A stretch of DNA of 64,000 bases from Umbelopsis ramanniana AG (taxonomy: Eukaryota > Mucoromycota > Umbelopsidomycetes > Umbelopsidales > Umbelopsidaceae). Shown here in pieces: positions 10,337 to 22,546 of this stretch (its first letter is position 1; each line of letters opens with the position of its first letter). The notes below the pieces were generated by a model. That model worked only from the letters and a program-made list of their open reading frames with translations. It had not been told where the DNA came from and made no database searches. The DNA is taken from NCBI RefSeq assembly GCF_025399195.1, contig NW_026252122.1:124001-188000 (forward strand), in the 5' to 3' direction. A program made the translations under genes and the position numbers.

Positions 10337-11988
10337 TTGTAATAAAAGAGGAGGAACATCAGAATGCGACAATGTGCAAAATCTATTTGCGCAAAATTGA
10401 AACTCAGTGCCGCTTTTGCAACTTCGGCAGGATGTTCCAACTCATACCAGGTTCCAAGCTATTCTGTAATTTGGTTCATGAGATAAGGGGAATCCGTTAC
10501 TTAATATTAGTGCTTGAGTTGAGTAAGCAAATGAGTTTTTTGGTATTGCTTCTTGACCTCTGGTAAAATAGGCTGATTAGATGCTTCAATATAACAGGAG
10601 GCTACAAGCCTCTGACCTTCGTATCATACTGACCTCGAACAAAAATTCGAAGCTTTATTCAAAACTTCATTCAAATCATCATTCAAGTGCACGAAAATTT
10701 ACAGTCTAATCACATGTATACCAAATATATCAAATTTACTCAGGCCGCGAAAATCATACAAAACAGTATAACCCCAAAGTCAGATTTTAACAAGTATTCT
10801 AGAGGAGCATGAGAGCAGACTCGCAAACACTTAATTCTCATTTGAGGAATACGGATGCGAATGGTGATAACGACTACTCTTTACTACATAAAACACTCAA
10901 CTTATAGTTCACTGGCGTATGAAGATATTTTGTCACTCACTGTACTTCATAGAGTAAACTTACATATCTCGACACGGCTACTCCATGAACCTTGTGTATG
11001 ATATTATGTGTTCGCCATAGTGCTGTATAAGTTGTCATCCTATGGATTATGCACATTTCCAGTCTCAGCTCTGACTAGGCTTTAAATAATTGATACATAT
11101 TGCTTCAAGCAGTCGATCGATGTTAAGCCCGTAACACAATTGGATCACTGGTATGGCCTTTGATTCAGGGCTAATAGGGTCAATTTTTTTTGGTGGCGTA
11201 ACTGCTCAGGGTCGGCGCACATCCATCGAATGGTTTGGTTTGAGTTTGTATGACCTTTCGTGACTGCAGAGGGCATACATGGTTAGAACCTATGGAAACC
11301 CTCCCTCGGCCGTAGGTCGCTAACTTATCCTTCGGGAACAACGCTTTGTAAAGAATGCTCGTTCCGTCAAGAAATGAGCAGAATCCGTTTTATGTATCAA
11401 TTGAATTTGCCTCAGGTACATATTGTCTCGGGTTCGTCGGACATGATTGGACCCGTTCAGAAGAAACGACTGAGTCTGTTCGCTCGTGCGGACTACATTT
11501 TGCTAATAGTCCAATGAAAATTCGAGTATATTGCGTGCTAACATTCTCTCTGTTGCAAGCCAAAAAAAATACTGTTGATGTTTCTGGCATTGCCGGTGGG
11601 CCGGAAGAAGTTCTGTCTGCACCTAGATATATTTGTCAGGACACTGTGTGAAAACAGTGCCATCAGATGATAAACAAAGATAGCCTAAAAACTGCTGTAA
11701 TACTTAGCCTTGATACAAGCAATACGATGAGCACCTCTTTGTGAACTGAACTGATCTGAGCGGTATAATAAATACAAATTGTTCAAAATGATTCCCCGAG
11801 ACCAAATCTGACAGCTGTTGTTGGGAGAGCATATCAACAATGAGGAAAATTGCGACATCGTTGCTCAAACTGTCGCCGATTTAATTATAATTTTTTTTTT
11901 ACTTACAATTTGTCACCTTTGGCTAGCATATAAGCTTACCGCCGGCAAGAGCTTTTTTCAACTTCTTTCTTCTTAATCTCACTTTTAC
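10337..11988. other. Long intergenic region, no gene recognised
   Basis: About 1.65 kb between the divergent eS12 and OPT genes. It is AT-rich, with only short open frames (the longest, 11355-11651, has no recognisable domain or codon support). No tRNA or known snRNA was identified. The last 100 bp carry a T-run (about 11891-11900) and a CT-rich stretch typical of the leader before the transporter start. Confidence 0.5.
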
Positions 11989-14299
11989 ATGGAGAAGAGC
12001 GAATTTGCTGATGAAAAGCCTCCTCAGCTTTCTGAGGACGGCTTTGATCGCTCCTCTGATCTGGAAAAGACCTCTAACCACAGCATCGAAGATTCTCCTA
12101 TTGAGGAAGTGCGCGCAAGTGTGCCACCAACCGATGATACCACACTTCCTACCGCCACCTTTCGCGCATGGTTCTGGGGTATTGTGTTTTCAGCAGCCAT
12201 TTCATTCAGTAACCAGGTATGCTTTGCTATGCGATCTGTGACTAGTTCCGACCTTGATTCTAATCAAAGTCTCTTTATAGTTCTTTTGGTTCCGTAAGAA
12301 CCCTCTTACTATCAAGGTCCTCGTCGTTCAATTGCTCGCATACCCAGCTGGCCGTTTGACGGCAGCTATCATGCCTAACTGGCAATGGACTCTATTCGGA
12401 CGCACCTTTTCACTGAACAGCGGGCCTTTCAATGTCAAGGAACACGTTCTCATCACCGTCATGGCCAACGCCGCAGCCACCTCTTTTGATGCCATTGATA
12501 TCATTGTCGTGCAAAAGCTTTATTACGATCAGTCATGGGGATTCGGAGGCGGTATTTTGTTGGTTTTGACCACTAGTATTTTGGGTTTTGCCTTCGCCGG
12601 TATGACCAGACGATTCTTGGTCCGCCCTGCCTCTATGGTCTGGCCCATCAATTTGGTCAACGCTACTCTCTTCCACACATTGCATCGTGAAGTCCCCAAG
12701 GCTGTTCGTGATGCTGAAAAGGCTGTTCGTGGATTGTCATGGTCTCGTAACAAGATGTTCCTAGTGTGCTTTGTCTTCTCTTTCTGCTGGTACTTCTTGC
12801 CTGGATACATGATGCCTATTCTCACATCCATCTCTTGGATCTGCTGGACCAACAAGAACTCAGTCTTGGTTTCTCAAATCGGTAGTGGCATGAATGGCCT
12901 TGGTGTTTTGAGTTTCACCCTGGATTGGAGTACCATGACCGCTTGGCTTCCCAGTCCTTTGGCCATTCCATGGGTGGTCCAAGCTAATATGTTGGCCGGA
13001 TTTGTTGCCTTTGTATACATCATTGTTCCCGCTGTGTATTACACAGACTCATTCGACAGCAAAATGTTTCCCATTTACAACACCAACCAGTACGACCAAT
13101 GGGGTGGCAAGTACAACCGTTCCAGAATTCTTACACCTGAGCAATACCTCAACGAAGCAGCTTATGAAGATTATTCACCTGTGCGCATCACTGGATTTTT
13201 CGCAATCTGTTATGGACAAGGTCTACTTGCCCTTGGAGCTATTGTCACGCACACTGTTTTGTATAACGGCAAAGATGTCTTGGCTCGTCTCCGCTCCGCC
13301 AAGCAAGCCAACGACGATATTCACGCTCGTTTGATGGATGAATATGAAGAAGTGCCCGACTGGTGGTATCTTGTCCTCTTTGTCATCATGTTGGCTCTTT
13401 CATTCGTCACCATCATTTTGTGGCCATCCGATATGCCATGGTGGGCTTTGATCATCGCTATCATTCTCGCTTTCATCTGGCTTATCCCTATCGGTATCGT
13501 TACTGCCATCACTTCACAACAACCCACCATCTCCATGATTACAGAATGGGTTTATGGTGCTATGAGACCTGGTCATCCCATTGGCAACATGATCTTCAAG
13601 ACTTATGGTTATCTCGTGTGCAAACAAGCTCTTTTGTTTGCCCAGGATCTAAAGCTTGGTCATTACATGAAGATCCCTCCCCGTGAAATGTTTATCTTCC
13701 AAATTATCGGTACCATCATTGCATCCTTCGTCTCACTCGGCACCACGCAGTATCTTATGGACACCATCGCCAACATCTGTACTCCTTCAGCTTATCCTTT
13801 CACTTGTCCCAACGCCAGTTTGTTTGGAGCCAGTTCCGTCATTTGGGGTTTGATCGGACCAGGAAAGTTTTTCGAAGCCGGAACTCTCTACAACCCAATC
13901 GCCTACTTCCTTTTGATTGGTTTCTTGCTTCCTATTCCATTCTACTTCCTTGCTCGCAAATATCCCAACTCTTGGGTTGCAAAGATCAACATCCCAGTTG
14001 TATGCCTTGGTTTGGGACCTTATCCCCCTGCCCCAACCGCTCTCATGTCAACATGGGTCGCCCTAGGCTTTGTGTTCAACTTTTATATCAAGAAGAACTT
14101 CAAAGCATGGTGGTCAAAGTATAACTATGTTATCTCTGCTGCAATGGATTCTGGTGTTGCTATCTGTGCCATCGTTCTGTTCTTTGCTCTCCAAAACAAC
14201 AACATTGAATTCCCAACTTGGTGGGGTAACAACCCTGACTCAATAGATCAATGCCCATTGGCAACGGCTAACTGGTCTGGCGTGGACGTGTACGCCTAA
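11989..14299 (+). CDS. OPT-family oligopeptide transporter
   Basis: Proton-coupled uptake of small peptides across the plasma membrane; family members can also move metal chelates or glutathione. Exons 11989-12216 and 12281-14299 give 748 aa, typical for fungal OPTs. An acidic cytosolic N-terminus of about 55 residues precedes roughly 14-16 hydrophobic helices. Family signatures are present: NPLTIKVLVVQLLAYPAG, FNVKEHVLITVMAN, FLPGYMMPILTSISW, SQIGSGMNGLG, the segment LKLGHYMKIPPREMF, and the paired loops YNPIAYFLLIGF and GLGPYPPAP. Substrate cannot be told from sequence. It stands alone, without linked peptidase genes. Confidence 0.96.
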
Positions 14300-14421
14300 A
14301 TGACTGGAAAGTCCTACCTAAAAAGTCCTATATACTTATTACGTTTGTAGATAATACCTCCATATTACAGATCATACTGTACAATAAATATCATATAATA
14401 TTACATCAATCACATTCATTT

Positions 14422-14560
14422 CATTGTGCCCGATGTGGAACATTTTCAAATATTGAAAAGAACTTGTCGGTGACAGTGAGCACAATCTTCCCTTGACAGA
14501 TACCATTTTTTAAAGGTTCGTGAGTTTCTTTAGATTGGCAAAACATCGTCAGCTTTCCAA
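14422..14560 (-). pseudogene. Decayed partial copy of the 3' end of the neighbouring dehydrogenase
   Basis: This block aligns with 14653-14795, the last codons and 3'UTR start of the adjacent MDR dehydrogenase, on the same strand. The best part, GTCGGTGACAGTGAG at 14466-14480, recurs exactly at 14690-14704, and the remnant still reads like the C-terminus (GKIVLTVTD), but small indels and a stop break the rest. Because 3'UTR sequence is shared too, it looks like a tandem DNA duplication later reduced to a stub, not a retrocopy. Only about 140 bp remains. Confidence 0.75.
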
Positions 14561-14675
14561 TCAAGGTCATCCATCGATATTACACAACGGACAGCTCAAC
14601 ATACTGTACAAACACAACACATCACAAAATATACTGCAAAGAATTTCATATTTTATTGTGCAAGATGTGGCTATA

Positions 14676-15860
14676 CTACTGGAAAGAACTGTCGGTGACA
14701 GTGAGTACGATCTTTCCGATGGATTTACCATTTTCCAAAGTCTCATGGGCTTCTCTCAAGTTGGCAACTGATAGGTCGTCATACGTTTTCGTATCAAGGC
14801 GTTTAAGGGTACCGTTGTCAATAAGGTCAGCGATTTTGTCCAAGATAAGACCTTGCGACAAGACATCGTAGTTGGTTGCAGGCTTGACAAACATGAGTTC
14901 CCAGTGGAAGGTTTGAGCCTTAAACAAAGCTTCTCCAAAGTTAATAGGCTCATGGACTTCCACTATGGATACGATCTGGCCAAAGGGTCTCACGACCTCG
15001 GACAAAATCGGAAGGTAACCATTGGTGTCAAAGCAGAGAAAAGCGCAATCGACAGTGAGACCAAGTGCGTCGATCTGTTCCTTCAAGGGTTTTCTGTGAT
15101 TGATAATGTGAGTTGCTCCCTGGTTCTTGCACCATTCAATGGTCTCAGGTCGACTGGCTGTCACAATGACGTTCTTAACATTTAGAATGTTTCTTGCAAG
15201 TTGCGTTGCAAATGATCCTACTCCGCCTGCACCGTTGACGATCAACAGTGTCAAATCCTTTGCCTCGTTATTCTCGGGAATACCCAATTTTTCGGTCAGA
15301 GCTGTAGAAGCCGATTAGTTTTTTTTTTTTGCAGGCTTTCAAAATTGTGACAAGCTATAAAAAAAAAATCTTTTACCTTCCCATGCTGTCAAACCAACCA
15401 ACGGTAAAGCTGAGGCATGAGTGTGAGACAGCGACTTGGGCTTCTTGCCTACGATTCTTTCATCGACCACCGTGACCTCTGAATTGGTCCCGTTTCTGGT
15501 ATGACTACCTGCAAACATGACCTCGTCTCCTACTTTGAAACGTTTGGCTTCAGCACCGACAGCTTCAACCACACCTGATGCATCGAACCCAAGGACCCAA
15601 GGCAGATCCGAGGAAAGTGGCCATCCTCCGTCGCGAGTCTTTGTATCAACTGATAAAAAGGATTGAAATTGAGTATATGTTTCTAATTAGGGTCGAAAGG
15701 AAAAACGTTGCGGCATCAACATACTTGGGTTAACGGAAACAGCTTTGATGCGAACCTTGATGTCGTTAGGAGCAAGAGTGGGGACTTCAATCTCCATGGC
15801 TTGGAGGACGGAGACATTACCAGGCTTCACTAATCCGATTGCTTTGATTTTTTGACCCAT
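14676..15860 (-). CDS. Zinc-type alcohol dehydrogenase-like oxidoreductase (MDR superfamily)
   Basis: NAD(P)H-dependent medium-chain reductase, probably acting on quinones, enones or alkenals. Exons (minus) 15860-15725, 15649-15377 and 15301-14676 give 344 aa. The GroES-like N-terminal half has KAVSVNPIDTKTRDGGW and LGFDASGVVEAVG, followed by the GDEVMFAG segment. The Rossmann half has NGAGGVGSFATQLAR and VTASRPETIEWCKNQGATH. The cysteines needed for a catalytic zinc (the GHE/C pattern of true ADHs) are not seen, placing it with the zinc-less quinone-oxidoreductase-like branch. A broken partial copy of its 3' end lies immediately downstream. Confidence 0.9.
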
Positions 15861-16320
15861 TGTATGAATGCGATATAAATTTGGTAGAAAGAAAGTTTTC
15901 TTCTTGAAACAAATTATCGAAGTATGCCTGGTTGAATGTCCTTTTTATAGATTCGGTCCGCATAAATACCAACCGCCATTGCATAGACAATAGCGTGCAT
16001 AATACTCCGCTCGAAGTCAACATGTTATGCGGGACGAATCGGAGCCATATAACAGATTGATACTGAATAAAAAGGCATTTGTGTATTCCAAGTACCTACT
16101 TAAAGGTTACTATATCGACAAAATCTTTCCAGTGCCATTGTTTTAAAAAAAAACTTCTCCACGTGGCAAAAAAAACGTATGATTCATCGACATAAAAGAT
16201 GGTCTTCAAACAATGAATATGTAAAAAATCACGCTACAAGGACACCCTCAGACTTTCAATTATTAATTCAGTTTCATATTGCATGAAATCGATATATTAT
16301 GTAATCAAGTGCTTTGTAAT
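15861..16320. other. Intergenic: dehydrogenase promoter and GH17 gene 3'UTR
   Basis: 460 bp upstream of the dehydrogenase and downstream of the GH17 gene. It contains A-rich runs and a CACGTG at 16160-16165. Open frames here are short and unsupported. Confidence 0.45.
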
Positions 16321-17644
16321 CTAGCATACAGGAATGCGAACCTTGAGGTTACGATTTTCGTCCATGATGCCCCAGCTTCCTTCCAATTCATTTTCTTTTG
16401 ACTTCCATGGCTCATCAAAGGCTTCAAAGTAGTAGTATCGAACATTGGCCTTATTTGCATGACACACAAAATCATCTACAAAGGTCTGCAAATTGGTCAA
16501 GGAAGGCACACTGTCGCTGTTGGACACACCACGACTTGGCCATCCAACCTCAGCAATAGCGGCCACGGATTTCCTTGCAAGTCTTGCTGGTTTGAAAAGT
16601 TCTGATTCGCTGAATGACATGGTCCAGTTAGTTGCATCTTCAATGGGAACGCCACCAAAGTACGGGTGAATATTGGCCATAACGACGTCTTCAGCTAGAA
16701 TGACTTTTGGATCGAGCAAGTTGGCAAGGTCGGTGGTTGTGATGTTAAGGTAGATTTGGCGAGACCGGAATTCCTCTCTCAAAGATGTCATTTTCTGGAT
16801 CAGATCCGGCTCTGCGGTCTTGTTTCTAAAGAGGACTTCGTTACCAACCGATACACCGTCAATTCGTGATGTACCATATTCATCGATGATCTGAAACAAG
16901 GTTTCTTTTTGTCGTTGGTAAGTAGACTCATCGCCGTCTACCCAAAGTGTAAGAAGTGTTGTCATATTGACATCCAATAAGTTGATAGCCATCAGAGTAT
17001 AGTTTGCTGCATTACAGTCCATGCCTATATGCGTACAAGTTGAGAATTTTCCCCCAGTCCACATGTCAGTAAAACGTAAATAACAACAATGAAAACAAAA
17101 AAGCAAGAGCAGTCAATGAGTGAATTTCACTTCTCAAATTCAGATGCATACCGTATATCCGCAACCTTGATGTCAGCTGGCTAAGCACTTTTATGTCCTC
17201 TAAAACTTCTTCTGCTGTTGAACCACATTGGGGGTACTGCGTATGACTTGGCGTGTATCCAATACCATAGAATGACTGGTGGAGATCACCGTTTTTGACT
17301 ATGGTAGTATTCAATTGCTTTGGATATGGAACATCGGAATACTTTGTTGAATAACTTGGTGGAAAGGCATAAAAGCTGACGATCCAATACACCAATCCAG
17401 CCATAAGCGCGACAAAAACGAGCATACCGAGAGAGATGAGGACAATTCGGTTGACTTTCGAATAGCGTTGCGTCTCAACTAGCCATTGTGAAGGTTTTTG
17501 AGAGGATGCAGAGTAAGCCGACGCGACAACGGTAGTTGCGGTCAAGGAATTGGTTAGCGAGTCACTGACAATCGTTTCTGTCGATCCACTGGCGTCGGTA
17601 TCATGGCCTGGCCACTGAGAAGTTATATCGGCTTCGTTCGACAT
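16321..17644 (-). CDS. GH17 family beta-1,3-glucanase/glucanosyltransferase-like protein, type II membrane anchored
   Basis: Cell-wall beta-glucan hydrolysis or remodelling is the known role of fungal GH17 proteins. Exons (minus) 17644-17152 and 17024-16321 give 398 aa. A Ser/Thr-rich N-terminal tail of about 64 residues faces the cytosol. One transmembrane helix follows (about residues 66-90, VLISLGMLVFVALMAGLVYW), with no cleavable signal peptide, so the catalytic domain would be anchored on the outside. The TIM-barrel starts at SFYGIGYTPS. The expected acid/base Glu is in SVGNEVLFRN and the nucleophile Glu in AEVGWPSRG; the closing block is YYFEAFDEPWK. Several N-x-S/T sites support an extracytosolic domain. 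Exact linkage specificity is uncertain. Confidence 0.9.
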
Positions 17645-18543
17645 GAAAACAAACTAAGAAGTGTTTCAATCGAGGATTATTAGTTCGATACAAATGTAAT
17701 TCAGTATCCGGGGCCGATCGGTGAATAATTTGATTTGGAGGTAGTTTGCAAACATAGCTCATCTTTAACTTATTCACCGTTTGACTCGTAGTATATTGCT
17801 CCTCGGGAAAAGGATGTGCATTGGTGATGCAGGCCAATTGTTTGTAACGTTGCCGAGCGTGGTGTCAGCTGGATTCATATGTCACATGTGTTTGTGTGAT
17901 CAACATTCAAGTCATAATTCCCCCCATTGCTTTTCTTGCATTAGCAATGTCATTGCAAATAAAGTGCCAGTATAGCGGCTGTACAATAGAAAAAAGCCTA
18001 AAAACACTACTACTGTATCTTTTCCCCGTGGGGTTCCTCAGTTCTGTATAGAGTATGCTACGGTCTGGTTTTGTTAAACCCAAACATTTTTCGCAGCTCG
18101 CATTTTTTCAGAAAACCAAAGGAGCATGCCCGCTTTGCACAATGTTTACAATAACAAATAGCTTAAATATCAAATCGAAAGATGCTCGAATATGACAGGC
18201 TGCAATCTACAGCCTTTTTTGAAAACCAGCGTTCGCATTGTTTAGGCGATAACCTAACGACGACTTTAGTATTACACAGCATGTCATTTTCAAGGATGAC
18301 ACACACCCAAAGTGGCTGGCAGGTGATCTGTCATTAAAAGTCATGCTTATATTGTCTTCCGTCAAGAGTTGTAGAATAGGATGTCCTTTTTCTTCATTTT
18401 CGTTAACAGCAACTGCTAGTAACCGGCTGATATTGGGCAGAAGTTGCTAAGGGGATATTTTTCCGCCTATGCGCACGGTCTGAGGATTTGGCTGTTGTGC
18501 GGACTTTCAAAATAGCAATTGCAAAAATCCCGAAAAAGTCACG
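17645..18543. other. Divergent intergenic region between GH17 and AVT-type genes
   Basis: About 0.9 kb holding both promoters. Short open frames (for example 17781-17975) have no recognisable content. No RNA gene or repeat was found. Confidence 0.45.
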
Positions 18544-20934
18544 ATGTGGTGTCCTCTACTGTCTTTCCAAAGCTTGACAATGGGCTCTCCAAAACCAAGT
18601 AACTCAGGTAGCCCGTATATAAGGCCTGAAGGCGATCACGCTAGACATCGCTGGGAGGAGGACAATTTGAAATTGAGCAACGCTCATGGCAATCTGGCCA
18701 CGTCATTTGATCGAAGTGAACTTACTGCTCGATTAAGCTCATCGCCGGCCAGAAGTATAGGACATAACTCAAATCGTCCGGAACTCGAACGCCAGTCTCG
18801 GAGCTCAACACCTGTTAAGCACCATGACACGCATGGTGATCTTCCTGACGAAGAAATCGCCAAGGTTGTAAAAATGCATCTTGCTACAGGATCGCCTGCT
18901 TCCTCGTATGGAACGTCTCCTCACAGTTATGTAGTAGAATCGGACGATGCTCGTAGCTTCCATCAGCTACCAGGGGGGGCTATAACTCATGGTATATACA
19001 AATATGTTGAGAATGTTGAGCAGGAGGAAGCTAGGAGAAAGCGATCCCAGTCCTTTTCCTTGCCTAGGGGTGAACCGTCAGACCCGGCGCTGTTGAAATT
19101 AAGAGCCCCAGGAGGTTTTAGAAGACATTACGTGTACAAACAAGCTATCATCAAAGGACAGAACCCTCCAGGATGGATGACTAGTAGTTTTGTTGACTTC
19201 TTGGCACTATATGGACATTTCGGTGGTGAGGATTTGGAAGACGATGAAGGCGATGAGGATATACTGGCTCGCATCGACGAAGAAGCTCCTCTACTGCCTG
19301 GCCGAGAGCTAGAACCCGTCCAAGGCACTGCCACGCCATCCAAAGCAGTCTTTTTGATTCTCAAGTCCTTTATCGGCACAGGTACGTGGTTATCTGTGGG
19401 GGGATTGGAGCAACCGTGGGACCGAATTTGTGTTACGTATGGTTCAAATTGGTGATTTTTATACTGATATGGCATCTACCTTTTCATTGCAATACAGGTG
19501 TTATGTTTCTACCAAAGGCGTAAGTGCATATGCTTAGTTGCCAAACATACATTTGCTCATCGATTTAACACAACCCCTGCTCTCAACTCCTCCTTAGTTT
19601 CTCAAATGGTGGTTTGTTGTTCTCAACATCCGTCATGCTATTGATTGCTGGATTGTCTCTGTGGTCGTTCTTGCTGTTGATTCAAACAAGGAACAAAGTT
19701 CCTGTGTCCTTTGGTGATATGGGTGGTGTGCTCTTTGGTCCGGCCATGCGGTTGTTTGTTTTGTTTTCTATTGCCGTCTCGCAAGTCAGTGTCTCTCCTG
19801 TTTTGTCTGAACTGATTCGATCGCATCAACTGAACTTCATTGTTATTTTCAGGTTGGATTTGTTTGCGCTTATATGGTTTTTGTGGCCCAGAACATTCAT
19901 GCATTCATCATGTCGGTCTCGAATTGCAAGACTGATATCAGCTTACATTGGCTCATCTTCGCACAGCTGTTCATATTTGTTCCATTGGCTATGATAAGAA
20001 AGATTCAAAAGTTATCCGTGTTCGCGCTGATCGCCGATTTATTCATTCTGATTGGTCTATCTTATCTTTACTACTACGACACCTTTGTCCTCGTTACCAG
20101 GGGCCTAGGAAACATCGAATGGATCATCAACGCTAACTCATTCCCATTGTTCGTCGGTACCGCTGTATTTACTTTTGAAGGCATTGGTTTAGGTAAGCGT
20201 TCTTTGTGGAATCCACTAAAAGCGAGCTTCAAGTGCTAATCAGGTATTGGTTCACAGTTATTCCCATTGCTGAGTCCATGAAGGAACCAGAGAAGTTCCC
20301 CAAGGTGCTCACAGGAAGCATGATTTTCATGACTGTTCTGTTCACATCTGTTGGTGTTGTTTCTTACCTGGCATTCGGTGATAAAGTGGAGACTGTCATT
20401 CTTCTCAATCTTCCCGCTCACAGTGCCGTGGTCAACTCGGTACAGCTACTCTATGCCATGGCCATTTGCTTATCTATTCCCCTGCAGCTGTTCCCTGCCA
20501 TTCGCATTATGGAGAATGGCTTGTTCACTTTGTCAGGTAAAACAAACATGAAAGTGAAGTGGCAAAAGAACATGTTCCGGTTCGGTATGGTTGTAGTCTG
20601 TGCCATCATTGCCATTGGCGGCTCCAACGTAAGTATTCTAGACATCGATCCACTTTGACGGCCTTAACTCAACATGTTTTCATTCCACTCGATGTAGGAC
20701 CTTGACAAATTCGTGTCTATCATTGGTTCAGCGTGCTGTATACCCCTTGGCTTCTTGTTCCCTCCTCTATTCCATATGAAGGCAATCGCTGTTAACTGGC
20801 GTCAGAGAGCAGGCGATATCTTCCTTATTGTATTTGGCATGTCATCCATGATCTATACCTCGGCTATCACAATCTCATTGTGGACCTCAGGAGGTTCTTC
20901 AGAGCCCAGTATGCGCTGCATTCCTGTAGATTAG
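18544..20934 (+). CDS. Vacuolar amino-acid transporter of the AVT3/AVT4 type (AAAP family)
   Basis: Exports neutral amino acids from the vacuole in the yeast relatives. Exons 18544-19381, 19498-19519, 19598-19784, 19853-20192, 20258-20628 and 20698-20934 give 664 aa. A long hydrophilic, Ser-rich N-terminus (about 270 residues with an acidic patch before EEAPLLPG) precedes the transporter core. The core begins at KAVFLILKSFIGTGVMFLPKAF and has about 11 helices including QNIHAF, FEGIGLVIPIAESM and the C-terminal FVSIIGSACCIPLGFLFP. The long N-terminus is typical of AVT3/4 and not of AVT1. The second exon is only 22 bp. An alternative start is the in-frame ATG at 18580. Confidence 0.92.
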
Positions 20935-21068
20935 TTTTGTAGCTCAAAGACTTTCTGTTTTGAATTCTTGCTCTCTTTTTTTTCTTTCTTTCTATCATAC
21001 ACACACATACAACAAACAATCTAGTATTACAACCATTATCCTTTTTTTCTAATGCGAGACTGGTATTT
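20935..21068. other. Convergent 3' ends (AVT-type / rhodanese)
   Basis: 134 bp between convergent stops, with a CT-rich and CA-repeat stretch (about 20975-21016). No feature beyond 3'UTRs. Confidence 0.5.
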
Positions 21069-22452
21069 TTAAACCGGAGTGTTCAAAGGCGGCAATTCTA
21101 AGCCTAACTGCTCCCATTTCTTCATAACGTCGCCTGGTTCTCCGAGCACCTGTGATGCGCGAATTCGTGTATCGTGCGGATGCTCACAACTGGCTCCAAC
21201 ACCGACGACTGTTCGTTCGCTGTAATCACCGAGCTTCTTGAACGATCGTCCGACACCCTGATCATAATAGTCCTCTACCACCTTGTAGCATTCAGGTCGA
21301 CCACAGGTGTGCTTGAATCGTGCTCTACAATTCGAACACGCCACCAATAGTAAATTACATGAAGCATTAACACAGTTTGTAAATGAGTCGCACGTATGCC
21401 CGCATATATGGCATTGCGAGAGAACTTCGTCGGATATGCGTTCACCAAGTCGAGCATCGAATGTGAAATTTTTGCCTCGAAACAGGGATCTCATCTTGTC
21501 TTCTTGGGCCTGAATCCATCTTCCATATGCTGTAACACCACCAGCAACCATATGAACGGTCTCAAATCCTCCTGCTGATCTCAGAATTGCTCCTGCCTTG
21601 GAACACCGAATGCCTCCTAATAAGTAATTGACAGTCAGTCATGGCATACCATTTGGTGCATTCTCCTTCAAAGACGAAATTCTAACCTGTGCAGTACATG
21701 TACACTTCTTGGTCTTTTGGTATATCCTTGACAATTTCATTCATGGCTTTCATGCTGCCCTTGAAAGTTTCGACGTCCGGCTTGATGGCACCTTCAAAAT
21801 AGCCAATTTGACTTTCATAGTGATTTCGCATATCAATCAGAATTGGGTTTTTACCGGATGCTCTTGCTTTTTCCAATTTTGCGTGCCAGTCCTTTGGGTG
21901 TAGGTGAGAGGGCTGTAGTGACAGATCATATGTGCCTTCTTTCATTCCGTCAGAAACAAGTTGCTTGCGAATACGGACGTGCAAAGCCCGGAATGACCTT
22001 GAGTGCTCGGTTCCCAAATTCAAATCCATCAGCTCTCCAAATAACGACTTCAATTTCGTTTGTAGATACAATTTGAGCTGAGGAAGGTGCTTTTCTGGAC
22101 ATGACATTTGAGCGTTGATGCCTTCGGAGGCGATATAAATACGGCCAACGATACCCATAGCATGGAGATCTGCCAGCAATTCTTCTCTCAGCCCCTTCAA
22201 GCTATTTCGGTCTATAGGGCTGAATTTGTAGAATGATAGTGTTCTGTATTGCTGTGGTGCCTCGGAGGAAAAGCAACGCAAGGCTGGGATAAAGGCCGGT
22301 CTGGTGGGGGTGCCACTGACCCGAATGTAGGTTGGAGATGTGGCAAGTTGTCGGAAAGCATGGGAGACTCTGGGGGAAATAGACGGTCTCGATGCAATCT
22401 TGGCACGAACCGCAGCATTTGCGATGGCTCTAGTTGCTGCCCTTGCCGCCAT
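21069..22452 (-). CDS. Rhodanese-domain protein of the TrhO/YceA type (tRNA uridine-34 hydroxylase family), mitochondrial leader
   Basis: Bacterial TrhO hydroxylates U34 of tRNAs; eukaryotic members are largely uncharacterised. Exons (minus) 22452-21687 and 21616-21069 give 437 aa. The first 60 or so residues are rich in Ala/Arg/Ser without acids (MAARAATRAIAN), a likely mitochondrial presequence. The acylphosphatase-like domain has GIVGRIYIASEGINAQMS. The rhodanese domain has LIDMRNHYESQIGYFEGA and the active-site loop CTGGIRCSK, formed across the splice, with the catalytic Cys present. A C-terminal Cys-rich segment (CHICGHTCDSF and later Cys pairs) matches the family's rhodanese C-terminal domain. 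It shares a 94-bp divergent promoter with an LCL3-like nuclease gene. Confidence 0.9.
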
Positions 22453-22546
22453 TATTTTTCAAGGTAAGGAATCTTGATAAAAAAAAACCAGGGTTTTCGA
22501 CAATTTGAAAAGAACAAAATTTTCAAATTCCGTTAACACTTCGAGA
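22453..22546. promoter_or_regulatory. 94-bp divergent promoter (rhodanese / LCL3-like)
   Basis: The start codons at 22452 (minus) and 22547 (plus) leave 94 bp for both leaders and core promoters. An A-run at about 22480-22488 is the only notable element; no TATA box. Confidence 0.6.

Noticed and set aside
11355-11651. 98-aa open frame in the eS12-OPT intergenic region
   Set aside because: No domain, no splice support and a composition like the surrounding non-coding DNA.
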